Positions 52,133 to 60,771 are shown, counted from the stretch's first letter. The stretch is DNA of 64,000 nt from JANQRZ01 sp965214485 (GCA_965214485.1 CBDCBW010000012.1:310001-374000); one strand, 5' to 3'. The notes: generated by a model not told the origin, from the letters alone. Numbers and translations are program-made.

Positions 52133-52794
52133 TGGACACCCTCGATCCCGCCGAGGTCCGCGTCGCCGGCGCGCTCGCCGAGAAGGCGCTCGCCACGCCG
52201 GACTACTACCCGATGACGCTCAACGGCCTCGTCGCCGCCTGCAACCAAAAGACCGGGCGCGACCCGGTGACGAGCCTCGACGAGCACGAGGTCGCCGCCG
52301 CGCTCGACCGGCTGATGCGGCGCGGGCTGGCCGGGACGAGCGAAGGCGCGGGGAGCCGCGTCACGAAGTACCGCCACCTCCTCGACCACCACTTCGGGCT
52401 GGCCGAGGCGGGCGTCGCTGCGCTCGCGGTGCTCCTCCTGCGCGGGCCGCAGACGGTGGGCGAGGTGCGGGGGCGGACGGGCCGGCTGCACGAGTTCGCT
52501 TCGCTGGAGGCCGCCGAGGCGACGCTGCACCGTCTCGCGGATCGGGACGAGCCGCTCGTGGCCGAGCTGCCGCTCCAGCCGGGCCGGAAGGAGGCGCGGT
52601 GGGCGCACCTGCTGGCCGGGGAGCCGGAGGTCGAGGCGGCCGAAGCACGGGCCCCGGAGGCGTCCCCGGCGATGCAAAAGGCCCGCGCCGACGGGGACCG
52701 GCTGGCAGCGCTGGAGGAGCGCGTCGAAGCCCTGGAGGCTGAGCTTCGAGCGCTGCGCGAATCGTTCAGCGATTTCCGCCGTCAGTTCGAATAG
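52132..52794 (+). CDS. YceH-family protein (DUF480)
   Basis: 220 residues. EVRVAGALAEKALATPDYYPMTLNGLVAACNQKTGRDPV is the DUF480 signature (seen at residues 7-45) of tandem winged-helix folds; the C-terminus is a coiled coil (RLAALEERVEALEAELRAL). The function is unknown in general. Translationally coupled to rluA (TGATG). Confidence 0.88.
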   Translation: MDTLDPAEVRVAGALAEKALATPDYYPMTLNGLVAACNQKTGRDPVTSLDEHEVAAALDRLMRRGLAGTSEGAGSRVTKYRHLLDHHFGLAEAGVAALAVLLLRGPQTVGEVRGRTGRLHEFASLEAAEATLHRLADRDEPLVAELPLQPGRKEARWAHLLAGEPEVEAAEARAPEASPAMQKARADGDRLAALEERVEALEAELRALRESFSDFRRQFE

Positions 52795-52881
52795 GAGTGG
52801 ATTACCTCCTGTCTTCGCCGAGTGACATAACGGTGGCACCGCGGGGAGGTATCCTGTGGGGTTAACCAGACGGAGACCCTC

Positions 52882-52911
52882 ATGGAAGTCACCAAGATGG
52901 AAGTCACCAAG
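52882..52911 (+). repeat. 15-bp perfect tandem duplication including the start codon
   Basis: ATGGAAGTCACCAAG twice in frame (MEVTKMEVTK). Confidence 0.95.
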
Positions 52912-53487
52912 AACACCGCCGCCGAGCCGACGAACGAGCAGATCGCCGACGTGCTCGACCAGATGGCGGACGTGCTCGAAGAGCGCCGCGCCAACCCCTA
53001 CCGCATCGGGGCCTATCACAACGCGGCCCAGGCGATCCGGGAGCACGCCCAGCCGCTGGCCGAGGTGTACGCCGAGCGCGGCGTTAACGCCCTCATGGAC
53101 CTCCACGGCGTCGGCGAGAGCCTCAGCGCTCACATCGCCCGCTACATCGAGACCGGCCGGCTCGGGCGGCGCACGCGGGCCGACGACACGTTCGACCCGG
53201 TCGTGCTCTTCGCGTCCGTCCCCGGCATCAGCCGGACGCTCGCGCGCCAGATCGTCGACGAGCTCGGCGTGACGACGCTCGACGCGCTCGAACGGGCGGC
53301 CTACGACGGGCGGCTCGCCGGCCTCAAGGGCGTTGGGCGGCAGACCGTCGCGGCCCTCCGGCTCCAGCTCAACAGCCTGCTCCAGTGGGCCGCGCTCGAC
53401 CGGCGGCAGCGCGTCCGCCGCGACGCCTACCGCCTCGCCCCGCCGCCGGAGGATGCCCCCGGTTCTCGGCTTCGACGGGCGGCATAA
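52882..53487 (+). CDS. Helix-hairpin-helix protein resembling the N-terminal part of PolX
   Basis: 201 residues. Residues 17-85 match the 8-kDa domain of family X DNA polymerases (VLDQMADVLEERRANPYRIGAYHNAAQAI), followed by HhH motifs LHGVGESLSAHIARYIETG, VPGISRTLARQIVDELG and LKGVGRQTVAALRLQL. The polymerase palm and PHP domains are missing, so it is probably a DNA-binding repair accessory protein. The start ATGGAAGTCACCAAG is exactly duplicated, so two ATGs (52882, 52897) are available. Confidence 0.8.
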   Translation: MEVTKMEVTKNTAAEPTNEQIADVLDQMADVLEERRANPYRIGAYHNAAQAIREHAQPLAEVYAERGVNALMDLHGVGESLSAHIARYIETGRLGRRTRADDTFDPVVLFASVPGISRTLARQIVDELGVTTLDALERAAYDGRLAGLKGVGRQTVAALRLQLNSLLQWAALDRRQRVRRDAYRLAPPPEDAPGSRLRRAA

Positions 53488-53496
53488 GGACAGGCT

Positions 53497-53592
53497 GGGC
53501 AGACACACGGGTCTGCCCCTACGGGTCTGCCCCTACGGGTCTGCCCTACGGGTCCGGCAGACGTAGGGGCGACCCCGTGTGGTCGCCCTGCT
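53497..53592 (+). repeat. GTAGGGGCGACC palindrome with tandem GGGTCTGCCCCTAC, copy 2
   Basis: GGGCAGACACACGGGTCTGCCCCTAC, then two more GGGTCTGCCC(C)TAC units, then GTAGGGGCGACC with GGTCGCCC. The words are those of 51288-51420; here the repeat lies in the 150-bp gap between convergent genes (53488-53637). Confidence 0.85.
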
Positions 53593-53637
53593 CGCCTTGC
53601 GCTTCCACGTTGCAGCAGGTTCGTGCGGATCCCACCA

Positions 53638-54702
53638 TCACGCCCCGCGCGCTCCGGCGAAGTCGAGGAAGCGGGCGGCGACGGCCTGCGCCAGGGCGGG
53701 GGAGTTGCCCCACGCCCGGTTGTTGGCGATCACGTGGAGCACCTGGCCCGCCTCCACCGCGCGGTAGGCGAGGGCCGTCGCCTCGTCGATCATCTGCCGC
53801 GCCTGCGCCGTCTCGGCGAGGGCCGGTGCCGGGGCCTCGAACGGGTACGCGGCGGCGAACGCCTCGGCGTACGACATCCCGCGCGGGTTGAGGAGGCGGA
53901 GCACCACGCTGCCGTCCGCCGCCGTGAGCCGCCCGCCGGTGCGCTCCCACTGCTCCTTGATCGGCGGGAGGTACTGCCAGTGGCTGAAGACGAAGCCCAG
54001 CCCGCGCGCCTCCAGCCAGTCCACGTACGCCGGGACGATCAGGTGCGGCGAGCGGACTTCGAGGTGCTCCTGCACCTCGCCGGGCACGTCGCGGAAGAAG
54101 CGGTCGAGGTTCGCCACGAACGCCTCCGGCTCGGGCGACTCGGCGACGCGGGTGTATTCCTGCTCGAAGAGGACGCCGCGCAGCCGGTCTCCGAGAAGTT
54201 CGGCGGCGGGGTCGAGGAACTGCCGGGTGTAGGCGTCGGCGTCGAGGTAGGTCGGGTTGTCTTCGTAGCGCGGACCGTCCTTGCCACCGCGCCGGAGCGT
54301 CCGGGCGGCGAACGCCTGCGGGGCCTTCAGCAGGAAGCGGGCCTCGGCAGGCGCGTGCTCGGCGTAGCTCCGGAGGACGAAGTAGTTGCTGCCCGGCTCG
54401 CCGTCGTCTTCGAGGAGGGGTCGGTAGAACGTGAAGTCGATCTCCAACACCGAGAAGTGCTCGAAGTAGTCGGCCACCGAGGCAATCGGGAGCTGGCGCT
54501 CCTCGAAGCTCTCGCCGCCGAGCTTCTTCCTCCGGGTGGTGATCTCGCTGCGCCAGCGCTCGGGATAGACCTGCCCGATCCACCCGGCGTAGCGGTCGGA
54601 CGCGGTGCCGAAGGCGAGTGCGGGGTGGACGCGCCGGAAGTCGTAGCGCGTGAGGTCGGCGCGGCGGTCGTCCGGGGAGCGGGGGGGCGGGGCGTCAGGC
54701 AT
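53638..54702 (-). CDS. DUF72-family protein (YecE-like)
   Basis: 354 residues of the DUF72 TIM-barrel type: FGTASDRYAGWIGQVYPERW near the N-terminus, FSVLEIDFTFYRP, FLLKAPQAF, and VIANNRAWGNSPALAQAV near the end. The biochemical role is not established. The N-terminal extension and the insertion around residues 95-150 make it longer than the about 250-residue standard form. It overlaps the upstream flippase-like gene by 8 nt. Confidence 0.87.
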   Translation of the reverse strand: MPDAPPPRSPDDRRADLTRYDFRRVHPALAFGTASDRYAGWIGQVYPERWRSEITTRRKKLGGESFEERQLPIASVADYFEHFSVLEIDFTFYRPLLEDDGEPGSNYFVLRSYAEHAPAEARFLLKAPQAFAARTLRRGGKDGPRYEDNPTYLDADAYTRQFLDPAAELLGDRLRGVLFEQEYTRVAESPEPEAFVANLDRFFRDVPGEVQEHLEVRSPHLIVPAYVDWLEARGLGFVFSHWQYLPPIKEQWERTGGRLTAADGSVVLRLLNPRGMSYAEAFAAAYPFEAPAPALAETAQARQMIDEATALAYRAVEAGQVLHVIANNRAWGNSPALAQAVAARFLDFAGARGA

Positions 54703-55882
54703 GGGTGGGCGGCGTGGGGGCCTCGACGCCGCTCGCCTCGGCCTCGTTCCGCGGCGCGGCGTTCGGCGGCGCGGCGTTCGGCGGCGTGTCGCTGCGAGGC
54801 TCGTCGCTGCGTTGGCCGAACCGGCGCTTAACGGCGAGGGCCGTCATGACGAAGCCGACGGCGATGAAGAAGTGGTACGCCATCAGGCGCCACGTCAGCA
54901 GCGTCGGCCCGACGATGGCCTTCGGGATCAGCGGGGCGAGGAAGAGGACGTACAGCCCCTCGATCCCGCCGGAGCCGCCGGGCGTCGGGACAGCCATCGC
55001 GGTGAGTATCATCGCGCCGGTGCGGACGAGGAACGTGAAGCGGTCCAGGAGGGGATAGACGCTCAGCACGATCAGCAGCAGCGTGGTGTAGCGCGTCAGC
55101 CAGATAGCCGCCGACCACAGGAACCCGGCGACGAAGAAGCGCGGCGGCTGCCCGCGCAGCACCGCCGCCCGCCGCCGCAGCTCGACGAGCTCGCGCCGGA
55201 CCCGCCCCTCGAACCGCCGCAGCCACTTCAGCCGGACGAGCCCCGTCGCCGCGCGCTCCAGAATCTCCGGTCGGATCAGCGTGGCGTAGGCGAAGAAGCA
55301 CGCCCACGCCATCATCCCGATGAAGTACGCCGTCAGCGTGCCCGTCCCTGCGATCCCGAGCGCGGGCGGGAAGACGTCGATGAACGCCGAGGCCAGGAGG
55401 ATGAACGGGATCGAGACGGCGAACCAGATTTGGTCCATCAGCATCGAGAACAGCATGATCGCCGTGGCCTCGCCAACGGGGACGCGGTTGTCCTTCGCCA
55501 CGAAATACGCCGCGAGCGGGGCCCCGCCCACCGCCGACGGCGTCACCGCCGACATGAAGTCCCACGCCACGGCCCCGCGCATCCCCCGGACCAGCGAGAT
55601 CGTGCCGTGCGAGATGTAGCGCAGCCGGCTGCCCCCCAGCAGAATCCGCACCCCGACCGCCCCGAAGGCGAGGCCCAGGAGGCCGGCGTTCAGGCCCTCG
55701 GCCATCCGGGCGAGCGTGTCCGGCTCCCACGTCGCGTAGAAGACCGCCCCGAGCACGGCGAGGCTCAGCAGCACCGGCCACAGCAGCCCGCGCAGCGAGG
55801 GCGAGCGCGGGGCGGGCGGCTCGCCGGGCGCGATCGCGTCGGTGGGCGCGGGCGTGTCGGTGGGCGGGAGCGAGGAGGCCAT
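54695..55882 (-). CDS. Lysylphosphatidylglycerol synthase TM-region / UPF0104 family membrane protein
   Basis: 395 residues from ATG 55882, about 8 helices. The family block SAVTPSAVGGAPLAAYFVAKDNRV and PTPGGSGGIEGLYVLFLAP are characteristic of MprF-N/UPF0104 flippase-like proteins. Lipid flipping is the family role; there is no aminoacyl-transferase domain. The C-terminal tail has tandem motifs (RSDEPRSDTP, NAAPPNAAPRN) encoded by micro-duplicated DNA. Confidence 0.85.
   Translation of the reverse strand: MASSLPPTDTPAPTDAIAPGEPPAPRSPSLRGLLWPVLLSLAVLGAVFYATWEPDTLARMAEGLNAGLLGLAFGAVGVRILLGGSRLRYISHGTISLVRGMRGAVAWDFMSAVTPSAVGGAPLAAYFVAKDNRVPVGEATAIMLFSMLMDQIWFAVSIPFILLASAFIDVFPPALGIAGTGTLTAYFIGMMAWACFFAYATLIRPEILERAATGLVRLKWLRRFEGRVRRELVELRRRAAVLRGQPPRFFVAGFLWSAAIWLTRYTTLLLIVLSVYPLLDRFTFLVRTGAMILTAMAVPTPGGSGGIEGLYVLFLAPLIPKAIVGPTLLTWRLMAYHFFIAVGFVMTALAVKRRFGQRSDEPRSDTPPNAAPPNAAPRNEAEASGVEAPTPPTHA
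54755..54784 (+). repeat. 15-bp tandem duplication in the 3' end of the flippase-like gene
   Basis: Two copies of a GCGGCGTTCGGCG-type 15-mer encode PNAAP twice in the C-terminal tail. Confidence 0.75.
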
Positions 55883-55901
55883 GACGAGGCGGAGGTCGCC
55901 G

Positions 55902-55909
55902 CAAAGGTA
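55902..55909 (-). promoter_or_regulatory. Candidate promoter of the flippase-like gene
   Basis: On the minus strand TACCTTTG, a perfect TAnnTTTG match 19 nt before ATG 55882. Confidence 0.5.
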
Positions 55910-56007
55910 GGCGGAGGCTCGCGACGGGTGAGGAGAAAAGGACAGGAAGAGCGGGCGAAGCTGGAGAAGGTACCGAGCGTCGCACCACGCGCCCGCAGGG
56001 GGGAGCC

Positions 56008-56051
56008 CACGGGGTCGCCCGGGTCGGGACACGGGGTCGCCCAGGTAGGGA
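56008..56051 (+). repeat. 22-bp tandem duplication with CACGGGGTCGCCC words
   Basis: Two copies (2 mismatches) starting CACGGGGTCGCCC in the 251-bp divergent gap 55883-56133. The word is the complement of GGGCGACCCCGTG in the repeat at 53497-53592, so it may be a fragment of that family. The remaining gap holds the two divergent promoter boxes. Confidence 0.75.
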
Positions 56052-56104
56052 AGGGCACCACCGTCCCGCCGTCCCCTGACGCACTGCTGGCAGCGAGGGC
56101 GGTG

Positions 56105-56112
56105 TACCTTCG
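56105..56112 (+). promoter_or_regulatory. Candidate promoter box of the PHP gene
   Basis: TACCTTCG, 21 nt before ATG 56134. Confidence 0.45.
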
Positions 56113-56133
56113 GCGCATCCCCACCCCCCGCCC

Positions 56134-56949
56134 ATGCTTCGCGCCGACCTCCACACGCACACCACCGCCTCCGACGGACGCCTCTCCCCGCCGGGGCTCG
56201 TCGAGAAAGCCCATCTGCGCGGACTCGCGGTGCTCTCGATCACCGACCACGACACGCTCGCGGCCTACCCCACGGCGACGCTCGCCGCCGAGCGCTACGG
56301 CATCGACCTGCTCCCCGGCGTCGAGCTGAGCGCGAACGTGGGCGGGGCCGACGTCCACCTGCTCGGCTACGGGTTCGACCTGGGCGACGCCGGGCTGCGG
56401 GACCACCTCGCGCGCTACCGCGCCGAGCGCCACGAGCGCGCCGAGGAGATCGTGGGCCGGCTGAGAGCGCTCGGGCACCCCGTCGAGCTCGAGCGCGTGC
56501 TCGCTCTGACGCAGGGCGGAACCGTCGGCCGGCCCCACATCGCGCGGGCGCTCGTCGAGGCCGGGCACGCCGAGACGGTGCAGGGCGCGTTCGCCCGGTA
56601 CATCGGCGACGGGGCCCCGGCGTTTGTGCCGAAGGGCAAGGCGACGGCGGAGGAGCTGGTCGCGCTCGTCCACGCGGCGGGCGGGGTCTGCGTGCTCGCG
56701 CACCCCGGCTCGTGGGTCCAGGTCCGCTTCGCCGAGCGCCTCGCCGCCGCCGGCCTCGACGGCATCGAGACCGTCCACCCGGCCCACGACGACGACCTCC
56801 GCGAGCACTGGCGGGCCGTGGCCCGGCGGCTCGGCCTGCTCGAAACCGGCGGCTCGGACTACCACGGCTTCAACCCCCGCGACGACGAGCGCTTCGGGCA
56901 GTATACGGTGCCCGTCGAGCGAGCGGTGGCGCTGCGCCCCGCAGCCTGA
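56134..56949 (+). CDS. PHP-domain phosphoesterase (RnaAM/TrpH-like)
   Basis: 271 residues. PHP metal motifs are visible: DLHTHTTASDGRLSP, ITDHDTL, PGVELSA, LAHPGSW and GGSDYHGFN. The length and order match bacterial 3',5'-nucleoside bisphosphate phosphatase / 5'-3' RNA exonuclease relatives (YciV). Probably hydrolyses pAp or short RNA 5' ends. Confidence 0.88.
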   Translation: MLRADLHTHTTASDGRLSPPGLVEKAHLRGLAVLSITDHDTLAAYPTATLAAERYGIDLLPGVELSANVGGADVHLLGYGFDLGDAGLRDHLARYRAERHERAEEIVGRLRALGHPVELERVLALTQGGTVGRPHIARALVEAGHAETVQGAFARYIGDGAPAFVPKGKATAEELVALVHAAGGVCVLAHPGSWVQVRFAERLAAAGLDGIETVHPAHDDDLREHWRAVARRLGLLETGGSDYHGFNPRDDERFGQYTVPVERAVALRPAA

Positions 56950-56998
56950 GGGCACGGCCAAGGGACTTGCCCGGCGGCGTCGCGTGCGTATACTTGAG

Positions 56999-57594
56999 TT
57001 TAGCGTAGCAACCCACCGTCTTTGACGGTGGTGATGTGTGTTCGGCTATGCCGTAAACTGGCAGCATGGCAGAGCGCAACGCGAAGTATCGAAAGCTCAC
57101 GCACACGGTCTACCAGTGCAACTACCACATCGTCTGGACGCCGAAGTACCGCTACCGTGTGCTCGAAGGGGCTATCAAAGAGGCCGTCGAGCACGACATC
57201 CGGGTGCTGTGTGCGTGGAAGCAGGTCGAGGTGATGGAGCTAAGCGTGCAGCCCGACCACATCCACCTGCTCTGCTCGATCCCACCGAAGCTGGCGGTCT
57301 CGCAGTTCATGGGCTTTCTGAAGGGGAAGCTGGCGATCAAGCTGTTCAAGAGCTACCCCCGTCTGCGGAAGAAGCCGTATTGGGGCAATCATTTCTGGTC
57401 GCGAGGGTACTTTGTGAACACGGTGGGTTTGAACGAGGATCTGATCCGGCGCTACGTTCAGTATCAGGAGCAGGAGGAGAAGAAACAGGAGCGGCAGCAG
57501 GCCAACTACGATCTGTTCTCGTGAGCGCGCGATCCCCTTTCAGGGGTCGCCGTGAGGAATACAGAAGCCACCCCCTCTGGGGGTGGTCGTTCAC
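56999..57594 (+). mobile_element. IS200/IS605-family insertion sequence (tnpA only)
   Basis: Left-end hairpin CCACCGTC-TTT-GACGGTGG (57013-57031), an intact Y1 transposase gene and right-end hairpin CCACCCCC-TCT-GGGGGTGG (57568-57586). The inferred ends put TTGAG (56994-56998) as the left target flank and TTCAC (57590-57594) as the right end, giving about 596 bp without target duplication. No tnpB. Ends are inferred from the family logic, not compared with an empty site. Confidence 0.75.
57066..57524 (+). CDS. tnpA: IS200-type Y1/HUH transposase
   Basis: 152 residues, complete. HUH motif in QPDHIHLLCSIPP, catalytic Tyr expected in RGYFVNTVGLNEDLI, N-terminal strand VYQCNYHIVWTPKYRYRVL typical of the family. 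It acts on single-stranded hairpin ends during replication. Codon usage is slightly lower in GC than the host genes. Confidence 0.95.
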   Translation: MAERNAKYRKLTHTVYQCNYHIVWTPKYRYRVLEGAIKEAVEHDIRVLCAWKQVEVMELSVQPDHIHLLCSIPPKLAVSQFMGFLKGKLAIKLFKSYPRLRKKPYWGNHFWSRGYFVNTVGLNEDLIRRYVQYQEQEEKKQERQQANYDLFS

Positions 57595-57624
57595 TATACT
57601 TGAAGCGAGTATACTTGAAGCGTG
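57595..57624 (+). promoter_or_regulatory. Tandemly duplicated promoter box upstream of ribH
   Basis: TATACTTGAAGCGAG then TATACTTGAAGCGTG (15-bp units). A third TATACTTGAG lies left of the insertion sequence (56989-56998), so the element sits inside a former triplicate. Each unit contains a TAnnYTTG-like -7 box. Confidence 0.6.
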
Positions 57625-57704
57625 AACCGCGTCGCGTGAGTCCGAGGGCTGACGCCGGTGGCGTTCCCCGATCTCACGTATCCCGCATCGCGCTCTACGA
57701 CCCT

Positions 57705-58169
57705 ATGCCCAACACGTTTGAAGGCTCGCTCGTCGCCTCCGACGCTCGGTTCGCGGTGGTGGCCGGGCGGTTCAACGAGTTCATCACGAAGCCCCTGCTC
57801 GACGGGGCGCTCGACGCACTCGGGCGGCACGGCGCGGACCTCGACGCCGTGGACGTGGCGTGGTGCCCGGGGGCCTTCGAGATTCCGCTCGTCGCCAAGA
57901 GGATGGCCGCGTCCGGGAGCTACGACGCCGTGATCTGCCTCGGGGCCGTGATCCGGGGGGCGACGTCGCACTACGACTTCGTCGCCGGCGGCGTGGCCTC
58001 CGGCATCGCCGAGGCCGCGCTCAGCACCGGCGTCCCCGTGCTGTTCGGCGTGCTCACCGTCGATTCCATCGAGCAGGCCGTGGAGCGCGCCGGGACGAAG
58101 GCCGGCAACAAGGGGGCCGAGGCGGCGGTGGGGGCGGTGGAGATGGTCAACCTGCTGCGCCAACTCTGA
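57705..58169 (+). CDS. ribH: 6,7-dimethyl-8-ribityllumazine synthase
   Basis: 154 residues. FAVVAGRFNEFITKPLLDGAL, WCPGAFEIPLVAKRMA, CLGAVIRGATSHYDFVAGGVA (substrate loop) and GVLTVDSIEQAVERAGTKAGNKG are the RibH blocks. It condenses ribityl-uracil and dihydroxybutanone phosphate in riboflavin synthesis. ATG 57705 chosen by homology. No FMN riboswitch is seen upstream; transcription probably starts at the duplicated boxes beyond the IS. Confidence 0.96.
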   Translation: MPNTFEGSLVASDARFAVVAGRFNEFITKPLLDGALDALGRHGADLDAVDVAWCPGAFEIPLVAKRMAASGSYDAVICLGAVIRGATSHYDFVAGGVASGIAEAALSTGVPVLFGVLTVDSIEQAVERAGTKAGNKGAEAAVGAVEMVNLLRQL

Positions 58170-58184
58170 GCCTACTTGCACCGT

Positions 58185-58224
58185 ATCTTCCGCGCTCACC
58201 CAGCATCTTCCGCGCTCACCCAGC
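58185..58224 (+). promoter_or_regulatory. 20-bp perfect tandem duplication of a promoter-like box upstream of the PorZ-like gene
   Basis: ATCTTCCGCGCTCACCCAGC twice. The first copy is preceded by GT, giving TATCTTCC as a box; the second lacks the T (CATCTTCC). About 95-130 nt before ATG 58319. Confidence 0.6.
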
Positions 58225-58318
58225 CCGCTCCGCATCGGACCTTTCGTTACGCCCCAGCCTCTAGACCGCGCGCCTCTCGCCTGCCGCGGTGTCCCGTTTC
58301 CAACCCTGGAGCTTTTCG

Positions 58319-60667
58319 ATGCGTCTGATCCTCCTCTCTCTGGTTCTCGCCTGCGGCCTGGCGTCCCCCTCTTCGGCGCAGGACAGCCGGTGGCAGGCCT
58401 TCCCCTCGCTGCGCAACGTCCAGGCCCTCGCGGCCTCGTCCGAGGCGCTCTGGGCCGGGACCGACGGCGGCGTCTACCGCTACGCCCCCGCGACGGGCGA
58501 GATCGAACAGTTCACGCCGGTTGACGGCCTCAGCGGCGTCGACGCCGAGGCGGTGGCCTTCGACGCGGCGCGCGGGGCGGTGTGGGTCGGCTACCCGAAC
58601 GGCGCGCTGGACCGAGTGGACGTGGCCTCGGGCGCGGTACGCTCCTTCTTCGAGATCGCCCAGGCCGACCGGTTCAACTCGCGCGGCATCAACCGCATCG
58701 ACGTGGTGGCGGACTCGCTCCTGATTGCGACGGAGTTCGGCGTGGTCGTCTTCGACGTGGCGCGCAACGAGGTCAGCGACACCTACGAGCGCTTCGGGAC
58801 CCTCGCCGGGGGCACGCCCGTGGGGGACGTGCAGATCGCGCCGCTGCCGGACGGGCAGCCCGGCCTGTGGGTCGGGACGCGGGGCGGCATCGCCTACGCG
58901 CCGCTCAGCGCGCCCAACCTCCGCGAGCCCTCCGCGTGGACCGTCGACGTCGACACCCTGACCGACGTGCTCAGCCTCGCGTTCTTCGACGGCACCCTCA
59001 TCGCCGGCACGGAGCAGACCCGAAACTCCGACACCGGAGAGGTCAAAAACGGAGGCGCATACCGCAGGCAGGGCGACGCGCGGTGGGAACGCTTCATCGG
59101 AGAGAACGAATCCACCTCGGACCTCTTCCCGGTGGGGGACGACCTCGCCATCGTCTCCCAGTTTCGCCTCCTCCTGCTCGACGCCGAGGAGACCGTGCGG
59201 AGGTTCCAGGTCGACGGGGCCTTCGTCCTGCAGGCTGGGACGCTCGGGCCCAACGGACGGGTGTGGACGGGCGACTTCGCACGGGGACTGATCGCCTACC
59301 CCGACCTCGACGCGGCGGAGCCGGGAACGGTGGTGCCCGAGCGCGTGCTGATCCCCGACGGCCCGACGACGAACGCCATCCTCTCGCTCGACATCGCGCC
59401 GGACGGGGACGTGTGGGCCGGCTTCGAGTCGCCGAACGACTTCGTCAGTGGCTTCGGCCGGTTCGACGGGACGACGTGGGAGAACTTCTCGCTCGACAAT
59501 GGGGCGCTCCCCCGACGGGCCCCGATCTTCACCATCCACGTCGGGGACCGGCGCAACGTCTGGTTCGGCTCGGACGGGGCGGGGACGTATCAGTACGCCG
59601 AGGACGGCGAGGTGACGCTCTACAACAGCGCGAACTCGACCATCCAGAACTCGGACTCCCGCAACCCCAACTATTTCGTCACGGTGGGCCTCGACACCGA
59701 CGACGACGGGAATCTCTGGGTCTCGAACCGCTTTACGCAGCCGCCGCTGCACGTCCGCACCCCCGACGGCACGTGGACCGGCCTCCCACGCCCTCCCTCT
59801 GTCCCGACCGACATCAGCTACGACAAAATCTACATCGACTCGTTCGGGCAGAAGTGGATCACGGCCCACCGGTCGGACGGCTTCTTCGTGCTCGACACCG
59901 GGGCCGACCCGCTCGACGCGAGCGACGACCAGGCCGCTGTCGTGCGGAACGTGAGCACCGAGGTCGGGTTCGGGCTGCCGAACGACGAGGTCAACGTGGT
60001 CATCGAGGACCGGAGCGGCCGGATGTGGCTTGGCACGAACCGGGGCCTCGCCACCGTCTTCTCGCCCGGCTCGATCTTCGTCGGCGACCCGGCGCAGCAG
60101 GTGACGTGGGCGCGCACCCCGGACGGGGCCTCGTTCTTCCTGCGCGACCTCCGCATCTTCGACATCGCGGTCGACCCGGCGGACCGGAAGTGGCTGGCCT
60201 CGGAGGCCGGCGTCTGGCTCATCAACGCCGAGGGCAACGAGGTGATCGCCAACTTCACGACCGAGAACGCGCCGCTGCCGTCGAACACGGTCGTCGCCGT
60301 GGAGGTGGACGACGCGAGCGGGGCCGTCTACTTCGCCACGAGCGGCGGGCTCTACCGCTACGGCGGCGACGCGGTCGCCGCCGCGCCGGCGGCCGAGGAC
60401 CTGTTCATCTACCCCAACCCGGCGCGGGCCGACGGCGGTGCCCTCCCGGAGATCGCCATCACCGGCCTGGTGGACGACGCCGACGTGCGGGTGCTCACGG
60501 TGGACGGGCAGGTGGTGGCGTCGTTCCGCACGCGCGGCGGCAGCGTCCGCTGGAACGGGCGCGACCAGCGCACGGGCGCGCTCGTGCCGTCGGGGGTCTA
60601 CATCGTCGCGGCGGCGGGGCAGAACGGCGAGGGGACGGCGTATGGCAAAATCGCCGTTATTCGCTAG
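58319..60667 (+). CDS. PorZ-like two-beta-propeller protein with T9SS-type C-terminal domain
   Basis: 782 residues, close to the length of PorZ. A signal peptide (to PSSAQ) is followed by repeated propeller blades of the regulator-propeller type (LWAGTDGGVYRY, VWVGYPNGALDRV, LWVGTRGGIAYA, VWFGSDGAGTYQY, MWLGTNRGLATV) and a C-terminal domain (IYPNPARADGG, VLTVDGQVVASF, PSGVYIVAA). In Porphyromonas PorZ belongs to the T9SS attachment complex. A GGAG 8 nt before ATG 58319 supports the start. It could instead be a T9SS cargo. Confidence 0.7.
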   Translation: MRLILLSLVLACGLASPSSAQDSRWQAFPSLRNVQALAASSEALWAGTDGGVYRYAPATGEIEQFTPVDGLSGVDAEAVAFDAARGAVWVGYPNGALDRVDVASGAVRSFFEIAQADRFNSRGINRIDVVADSLLIATEFGVVVFDVARNEVSDTYERFGTLAGGTPVGDVQIAPLPDGQPGLWVGTRGGIAYAPLSAPNLREPSAWTVDVDTLTDVLSLAFFDGTLIAGTEQTRNSDTGEVKNGGAYRRQGDARWERFIGENESTSDLFPVGDDLAIVSQFRLLLLDAEETVRRFQVDGAFVLQAGTLGPNGRVWTGDFARGLIAYPDLDAAEPGTVVPERVLIPDGPTTNAILSLDIAPDGDVWAGFESPNDFVSGFGRFDGTTWENFSLDNGALPRRAPIFTIHVGDRRNVWFGSDGAGTYQYAEDGEVTLYNSANSTIQNSDSRNPNYFVTVGLDTDDDGNLWVSNRFTQPPLHVRTPDGTWTGLPRPPSVPTDISYDKIYIDSFGQKWITAHRSDGFFVLDTGADPLDASDDQAAVVRNVSTEVGFGLPNDEVNVVIEDRSGRMWLGTNRGLATVFSPGSIFVGDPAQQVTWARTPDGASFFLRDLRIFDIAVDPADRKWLASEAGVWLINAEGNEVIANFTTENAPLPSNTVVAVEVDDASGAVYFATSGGLYRYGGDAVAAAPAAEDLFIYPNPARADGGALPEIAITGLVDDADVRVLTVDGQVVASFRTRGGSVRWNGRDQRTGALVPSGVYIVAAAGQNGEGTAYGKIAVIR

Positions 60668-60733
60668 CTCGGCCTTGGACGAATTTTCGCGCGGCCCTGC
60701 CCCCCGCGGTTGAACCGGTTCTCGGGGTTCGCG

Positions 60734-60740
60734 TATCTTG
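60734..60740 (+). promoter_or_regulatory. Candidate promoter box of the tRNA-His gene
   Basis: TATCTTG in GCGTATCTTGCC, 32 nt before the tRNA. Confidence 0.4.
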
Positions 60741-60771
60741 CCGTCGCTCTGCGCCGTCGTGCGGAGCAGAC

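Noticed and set aside
57705..58169. FMN riboswitch controlling ribH
   Set aside because: The upstream region is occupied by the insertion sequence and duplicated promoter boxes; the conserved FMN-aptamer segments are not seen.
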